Source: CAVOHU01 sp963843385 | GTDB taxonomy: Bacteria; Acidobacteriota; Vicinamibacteria; Vicinamibacterales; JAKQTR01 | DNA: 64,000 nt | NCBI GenBank assembly: GCA_963843385.1 | Contig: CAWJJY010000007.1 | Span: 1,240,001 to 1,304,000 of the forward strand | Direction: 5' to 3' | Shown: positions 59,900 through 64,000 of the stretch, in pieces | How positions within the stretch are numbered: position 1 is the stretch's first letter | Layout: every line of letters starts with the position of its first letter | The notes under the pieces: generated by a model | What the model was told of the DNA's origin: nothing | The model's database searches: none | What the model saw: only the letters and a program-made list of their open reading frames with translations | Made by a program: the position numbers and the translations under genes

Positions 59900-61564
59900 T
59901 CATTCGACGAAGGTCACCTTGTTGATCTCGCGCAACGTCGTCGTGCCCGACATCACGCGCTCCACCGCGCATTCGCGCAGGAAGCGCATGCCCTCCTCCC
60001 GGGCCGCCTTCTTGATCTCCGAGGTCGGCTTGCGGGCAAGAATCAGCTCTCGAATGCTATCAGACAGATCGAGCAACTCACAGATGGCCGTGCGCCCCTT
60101 GTAGCCGGTGCCGCCGCACTCGATGCAGCCGACCCCCTCGTAGAAGGTCGCCTTCCCGGCCACGTCCGGGTCGAGCCCCGACTCCTCGAGCAGGGCCCGG
60201 CTCACCTTGGCCGCCCGACGGCAGTGCGGGCAAATCGTCCGCACCAGGCGCTGGGCGAGCACGCAGTTGAGCGCCGACACGAACTGGTAGGGTTCCACGC
60301 CCATGTTCAGGAAGCGCCCGAGCACGTCGACGACGTTGTTGGCGTGGACCGTCGTGAAGACCAGGTGCCCGGTCAGCGCGGACTGGATGGCGATCTGCGC
60401 CGTTTCGGGGTCGCGGATCTCGCCGACCATGATCTTGTCGGGGTCGTGGCGCAGGATCGACCGGAGGCCCCGCGCGAAGGTGAGACCCTTCTTCTCGTTG
60501 ATGGGAATCTGCGTGATGCCCTTCAGCTGGTATTCGACCGGGTCCTCGATGGTGATGATCTTGTCCTCGGGCGACTTGATTTCGGAGAGCGCCGCATACA
60601 GCGTCGTCGTCTTCCCGCTGCCGGTCGGCCCGGTCACGAGGACCATCCCGTACGGCTCGGCGATGTACTTGCGGAAGCGCTTCAGCTCGGACTCGGGGAA
60701 GCCGAGGATGTCGAGTCGGAGTTCGCTGAACTGCTCGCTGATCGATTCCTTGTCGAGGATGCGGATGACCGCGTCCTCGCCGTGCACGCTCGGCATGATC
60801 GACACGCGGAAGTCGATCGTCTTGCCGGGCAGCCTCAGCTTGAACCGCCCGTCCTGCGGGACGCGCTTCTCGGCGATGTCCAGCTCGGCCATGACCTTGA
60901 TGCGCGAGATGATGGCGCTGTGGTGCTGCTTGGCGATCGGCCGCATCGCCGCCTGCAGGACGCCGTCGATCCGGTACTTGACGTTGACCGCCTCGTCCTG
61001 CGTCTCGATGTGGATGTCGCTCGCCCGCCGCTGGATGGCCGTGTAGATCGTCGAGTCGACCAGCCGGATCATCGGGCTGATGTCGCTCGTCAGCCGCTCG
61101 ACCGTCAGGCTGTCGTCGCCGTTGTCATCGTCCTTGAGAAGCTGGAGCTGGAACCCTTCGGTGGCCTCCTCGAGCACGCGCTGCGAGCTCTCGCTCTTCT
61201 TGAGGATCGACTCGATCGACGAGCGCGGCCCGACCATCACCTTCAGCCGCGTCGCCAGCAGGACCTCCAGCTCGTCGATCATCGGCAGATCGGTCGGATC
61301 CGACACCACGATGACCAGCGCCTTGCCCTCGCGGCCGTACGGCACGAAGCCGTACCTGAGCATGAGGTCGGCCGGAATGGATCGGAACAGGTCGTGATCG
61401 ATCCGGAACTGCTCGAGGTCCACGAACTCGAGGCCATACCGTTCGGCGAGGCGTTGCGCGTTCTCCAACTCGGCGACCGCGTCGATCGGCGCCTGGGGTC
61501 CGCCCTTGTCGAGGTACAGGTCGGCCTGGCCGATCGGCGGCGTCGCGCTTGCGTGTTCGTCCAC
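59900..61564 (-). CDS. Type II secretion/type IV pilus assembly ATPase (PilB/GspE)
   Basis: A 554-residue hexameric ATPase with an N-terminal GspE-N domain, 'RASDIHIETQDEAVNVKYRIDGVLQ', Walker A GPTGSGKT (about 310), Asp and His boxes ('GEIRDPETAQIAIQSALTGHLVFTTVHAN'), and the zinc-binding tetracysteine CPHC ... CIEC. It powers pilus/pseudopilus assembly. A GTG start (61564) follows GGGAG. No pilT retraction ATPase gene was seen nearby. Confidence 0.93.
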   Translation of the reverse strand: MDEHASATPPIGQADLYLDKGGPQAPIDAVAELENAQRLAERYGLEFVDLEQFRIDHDLFRSIPADLMLRYGFVPYGREGKALVIVVSDPTDLPMIDELEVLLATRLKVMVGPRSSIESILKKSESSQRVLEEATEGFQLQLLKDDDNGDDSLTVERLTSDISPMIRLVDSTIYTAIQRRASDIHIETQDEAVNVKYRIDGVLQAAMRPIAKQHHSAIISRIKVMAELDIAEKRVPQDGRFKLRLPGKTIDFRVSIMPSVHGEDAVIRILDKESISEQFSELRLDILGFPESELKRFRKYIAEPYGMVLVTGPTGSGKTTTLYAALSEIKSPEDKIITIEDPVEYQLKGITQIPINEKKGLTFARGLRSILRHDPDKIMVGEIRDPETAQIAIQSALTGHLVFTTVHANNVVDVLGRFLNMGVEPYQFVSALNCVLAQRLVRTICPHCRRAAKVSRALLEESGLDPDVAGKATFYEGVGCIECGGTGYKGRTAICELLDLSDSIRELILARKPTSEIKKAAREEGMRFLRECAVERVMSGTTTLREINKVTFVE

Positions 61565-61573
61565 GATGGCTCC

Positions 61574-62788
61574 CTAGTGCTGCCCGATGACCGACGTCAG
61601 ATGGAACAGGGGCATGTACAGCGCGAGCAGCAGGCTGGCGATGACCAGGCCCATGACAATCAGGAGCGCCGGCTCGATGACGCTGACAAATCGGCCGAGT
61701 TCGGTCTCGATCTCCTCGTCATAGAAGTCGGCCAGGCTCGACAGCATTTCCTGCAACGCGCCTGTCGACTCCCCGACCTCCGCCATCTTGACGGCCACGT
61801 CCGGAAAAACCCTCCGGGCGGACAGCGCGGCGGAGAACGGTTCGCCCTCCCGGACCCGCTGCCCGACCACCCGCAACTCCTGACCGAGGAACTGGTTGCT
61901 GGTCGACCGTGCGCCAATCTCGATGGCGTTCACGAGCGGTAACCCGCCGCCAAGCAGCGTCGACAACGTCCTCGCGATCTGGGAGGTCGCAAACCGCCTC
62001 GCAATCGACCCGGCCCACGGCACGCGCAGCACCCCGTGATCGAACCGCGCGCGCTGCGCGGGCTGCTTCAACCAGCCCCAGAATCCACCGCCAATCAGGA
62101 TGGCCGCGGCGAGCAGCAGGAGGAGCTGGCTGCGAACGACCGTCGAGATCTTGAGAATCACCCGCGTCGCCAGCGGCAGTTCTGCGTTGAAGCTCTCGTA
62201 GAAGGAGGAGAACTCCGGAATGACCTTCAGCACGATGATGCCCACGACGACCAGCGCCAGCGAAATCAAGACGGCTGGGTAGACAAGCGCCGAAATCACC
62301 CTCCGGCGAACGCCTTCGATCACCTTCGTATAGGCGACGAAGCGCCGCAGCACGCCTTCGAGGCTGCCGCTCTTCTCTCCGGCGAGCAGCGAAGCGACGT
62401 AGGTGCCTGGAATCAGCTCCCCGTGCGCCGTGAACGCGTCGGACAGCGAGCTGCCCGCCTTGACGCGCTCGTGCACGTCGTCGATGACCGTCCGGAACGT
62501 CGCATCGGCGACGCGCCCGCGCAGGATGTCCAGCGACTGGACGAGCGGCATCCCGGCCTTGAGCAGCGTGGCCAGCTCCTGGTTGAAGATCAGGAACTCG
62601 CGGGCCGGGATCCGCCCGGGTCCGCGCCGGCCGATGCGCATGCCTCCCAGGCTCTTCCGGGAATGCATCGCGATGACGCACATCCCCCGTTGCTCGAGGT
62701 CGTGCCTCAGCCGCGCCTCGCTGTCGGCCAGGTGCGTCTCTTCAATGATTTCACCGGTCGGCGTGCCGAGCCTGCAGCGGTATTCCAT
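61574..62788 (-). CDS. Type II secretion/type IV pilus inner-membrane platform protein (PilC/GspF)
   Basis: A 404-residue protein with two T2SSF domains ('LATLLKAGMPLVQSLDILRGR', 'IARTLSTLLGGGLPLVNAIEIGA') and three membrane helices (about 165-190, 215-235, 380-400). PilC/GspF is the platform on which the pilin rod is built by the adjacent ATPase. First gene of the operon; a TATAAT box lies about 50 bases upstream. Confidence 0.95.
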   Translation of the reverse strand: MEYRCRLGTPTGEIIEETHLADSEARLRHDLEQRGMCVIAMHSRKSLGGMRIGRRGPGRIPAREFLIFNQELATLLKAGMPLVQSLDILRGRVADATFRTVIDDVHERVKAGSSLSDAFTAHGELIPGTYVASLLAGEKSGSLEGVLRRFVAYTKVIEGVRRRVISALVYPAVLISLALVVVGIIVLKVIPEFSSFYESFNAELPLATRVILKISTVVRSQLLLLLAAAILIGGGFWGWLKQPAQRARFDHGVLRVPWAGSIARRFATSQIARTLSTLLGGGLPLVNAIEIGARSTSNQFLGQELRVVGQRVREGEPFSAALSARRVFPDVAVKMAEVGESTGALQEMLSSLADFYDEEIETELGRFVSVIEPALLIVMGLVIASLLLALYMPLFHLTSVIGQH

Positions 62789-62837
62789 CGCAAGTGACTG
62801 TCGTATCAGTGATTAGCGTCGTCGAGGAACCTGCGTG

Positions 62838-62843
62838 ATTATA
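62838..62843 (-). promoter_or_regulatory. Candidate -10 box for the pilus operon
   Basis: TATAAT on the minus strand, about 50 bases before the pilC start, in an AT-rich patch of a GC-rich genome. No good -35 at 17 bases. It would start transcription of the whole 11-gene run to 51106. Confidence 0.55.
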
Positions 62844-62912
62844 GCAGACTCCCCCCATCGCCCCTTCCACACACTTTAGACAGGACCACAACCGAAAAGG
62901 ACGGGAATCTGT

Positions 62913-63554
62913 TCAGTGGCCGCTCGACCCCACCAGCGCGAGCACCTGGCGCACATACGCGCGGGTCTCCGCGAAGGGCGGGATGCCCTGGAAGCGGGCA
63001 ACGGCCGACTCCCCGGCGTTGTAGGCGGCCACGGCGAGCGGAAGTTCGAACTGACCGAGCAGGAATTTCAGGTACCGAATCCCGCCATCGAGATTGGCGA
63101 GCGGATCGTACGGATTGACGACGCCGAACCTGTTGGCCGTGCCAGGCATCAACTGCATCAGGCCCATCGCTCCGCGCCTGGACAGCGCGTCGGGCCGGTA
63201 GCCGGACTCGACCCGCACGATGGCGTGCACCAGCCGCGCATCGACGCCGTGCTGAGCCGAGAGCCGCTCGATGGCGTCGCCGTAGGGCACCTCGATTCGC
63301 CCCGCGGGAAGCGCCGCCATCTGCAGTGACACCAGCGGCCGGGGAACCTCGTCGGGGCCGACCGCCACGACCTGGTCCCGCCGGCACACCACGACGCCGC
63401 CGCTTCGCAGGACGAGAATCGCCGAGTCGCCGTCCTCGTGGTAGCCCTGAACCGACAGCACGCCGCCGCCACGAAGCGTCACAAGCTCCGCGGAGGCCAG
63501 CGATGCGGCCGCGAGGAAGATAGCCACGACGAGCAGCGACACAGCCCGACTCAT
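62913..63554 (-). CDS. Lytic transglycosylase (SLT family)
   Basis: A 213-residue secreted enzyme: signal peptide (about 1-27), a small SH3-like N-terminal domain ('LVTLRGGGVLSVQGYHEDGDSAILVLRSGGVVVCRRDQV'), and a C-terminal goose-lysozyme-like SLT domain with the catalytic Glu in 'VESGYRPDALSRRGAMGLMQLMPGTA' and 'AYNAGESAV'. It cuts glycan strands in the periplasm, possibly to make room for the secretion machine encoded next to it. ATG 63554; the gene is on the same strand and precedes pilC by about 120 bases. Confidence 0.92.
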   Translation of the reverse strand: MSRAVSLLVVAIFLAAASLASAELVTLRGGGVLSVQGYHEDGDSAILVLRSGGVVVCRRDQVVAVGPDEVPRPLVSLQMAALPAGRIEVPYGDAIERLSAQHGVDARLVHAIVRVESGYRPDALSRRGAMGLMQLMPGTANRFGVVNPYDPLANLDGGIRYLKFLLGQFELPLAVAAYNAGESAVARFQGIPPFAETRAYVRQVLALVGSSGH

Positions 63555-63589
63555 AGTGGACAGTGTACCACCCGTGGTGACCAACCGAC

Positions 63590-63611
63590 AAACCTCGGCC
63601 GAAAGCCGAGG
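63590..63611 (-). terminator. Intrinsic terminator after the unknown minus-strand gene
   Basis: A 7-bp GC-rich stem (CCTCGGC 63593-63599, GCCGAGG 63605-63611) with a 5-base loop, followed on the minus strand by TTTG. It lies about 20 bases after the stop at 63631. Confidence 0.6.
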
Positions 63612-63630
63612 CGCGCCATAGGTAGGCCGA

Positions 63631-64000
63631 TTATTGAGGCTCGACGAACGCGTGGAAGACCCGGATGCCGAGCTCCCGCGAATCGCGGTTGCCGGGCATC
63701 CTAAGCGAGGGAATGAACGTCTTGTCGACACTAATCCTGATCTGAACCATATCGTCGGTGCCGAACTGCTCCGCTTTCAACGGAACCTTGCGGACCATCG
63801 CCTCGGTGCTCGCGATCTGGAACGTGTCGATGACCTGATCGCGGAGGTAGACGTTCACCGTTTGCGGGATGTCGAAGCCCGCCGGCTGTCCGTCGGCGTG
63901 CAGGTAGAAGATCGCGGTCCGTTTCGGGTTGCGGAACTTCAGCGTCGCGTCCTTCTTGGTCCACTGCCACTCGACCGAGGAGTTCCCGGTCGCCGACTCG
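63631..64000 (-). CDS. Unknown protein, C-terminal part (partial)
   Basis: The last 122 codons of a gene that begins beyond the window. The visible part is beta-rich: 'WTKKDATLKFRNPKRTAIFYLHADGQP', 'VNVYLRDQVIDTF', 'MVQIRISVDKTFIPSLRMPGNRDSRELGIRVFHAFVEP'. It looks like the terminal beta-sandwich domain of a larger membrane or surface protein, such as some glycosyltransferases, but no family was recognised. A terminator hairpin follows. Confidence 0.75.
   Translation of the reverse strand, partial: ESATGNSSVEWQWTKKDATLKFRNPKRTAIFYLHADGQPAGFDIPQTVNVYLRDQVIDTFQIASTEAMVRKVPLKAEQFGTDDMVQIRISVDKTFIPSLRMPGNRDSRELGIRVFHAFVEPQ

Noticed and set aside
62838..62843. A sigma-54 promoter for the pilus operon
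   Set aside because: No GG-N10-GC pattern was found before pilC; the region fits a sigma-70 -10 box better.

Overview
This 64 kb window comes from a GC-rich, double-membraned bacterium. It carries Tol-Pal, an LPS-export (Lpt) locus, a secretin/type IV pilus-like machine, sigma-54, and a regulatory PTS with HPr kinase. The best guess is an Acidobacteriota of the class Vicinamibacteria (Luteitalea-like). That is an inference from gene content and gene order; no phylogenetic search was possible. Gene packing is tight, with many ATGA/GTGA stop-start overlaps. There is one tRNA, and no rRNA, CRISPR array, prophage or intact insertion sequence was seen.

Layout. (1) Bases 1-4400, plus strand: the end of a TolR/ExbD gene, a TonB/TolA-like protein, TolB, Pal, CpoB and Ssb. 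(2) 4489-22107, minus strand: 14 nearly contiguous genes, read from the right as guaA (with an apparent frameshift), dnaE, accA, recJ, an lptC-lptA fusion, lptB, rpoN, hpf, hprK, rapZ, EIIA-Man, ptsH, ptsI and a small cupin gene. No intergenic gap exceeds 35 bp. The PTS has HPr with His15 and Ser46, EI, EIIA and HPr kinase but no permease, so it looks regulatory. (3) 22-33.6 kb: a BamB-like PQQ-repeat lipoprotein, an aminotransferase, a membrane protein, a 1352-residue NtrY-like histidine kinase, the phosphatidylethanolamine pair pssA-psd, a DUF465 protein, and tsaB-rimI. (4) 33.6-41.7 kb, plus strand: mutS, an orphan peptide-binding lipoprotein and a metalloprotease/propeller/barrel protein joined by ATGA overlaps, followed by an agmatinase-family gene. 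(5) 41.8-45.1 kb: a TPR membrane protein, a MITE-like palindromic element, tRNA-Arg(CCT), an OmpA-like protein, apt and acylphosphatase. (6) 45.3-48.9 kb: a tyrosine/homogentisate degradation operon (HPPD, HmgA, fumarylacetoacetase). (7) 49.0-49.8 kb: a strong-looking sigma-54 promoter driving a 44-residue membrane peptide, then a dCMP deaminase. (8) 49.9-62.8 kb: a secretion/pilus operon on the minus strand (pilC, pilB, pilM, pilN, pilO, pilP, a secretin with a C-terminal cohesin-like domain, two pseudopilins, a PKD/Ig lipoprotein and an atypical Gly/Arg-rich pseudopilin). A plus-strand paralogue of the Ig lipoprotein faces it. (9) 62.9-64 kb: a lytic transglycosylase and the C-terminal part of an unknown protein.

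The most interesting points are the sigma-54-driven micropeptide, the 14-gene minus-strand cluster linking LPS export, sigma-54, PTS and DNA replication genes, the MITE-like element with a 10-bp flanking duplication, the cohesin-tailed secretin with its atypical pseudopilin and Ig lipoproteins, and the frameshift in guaA.
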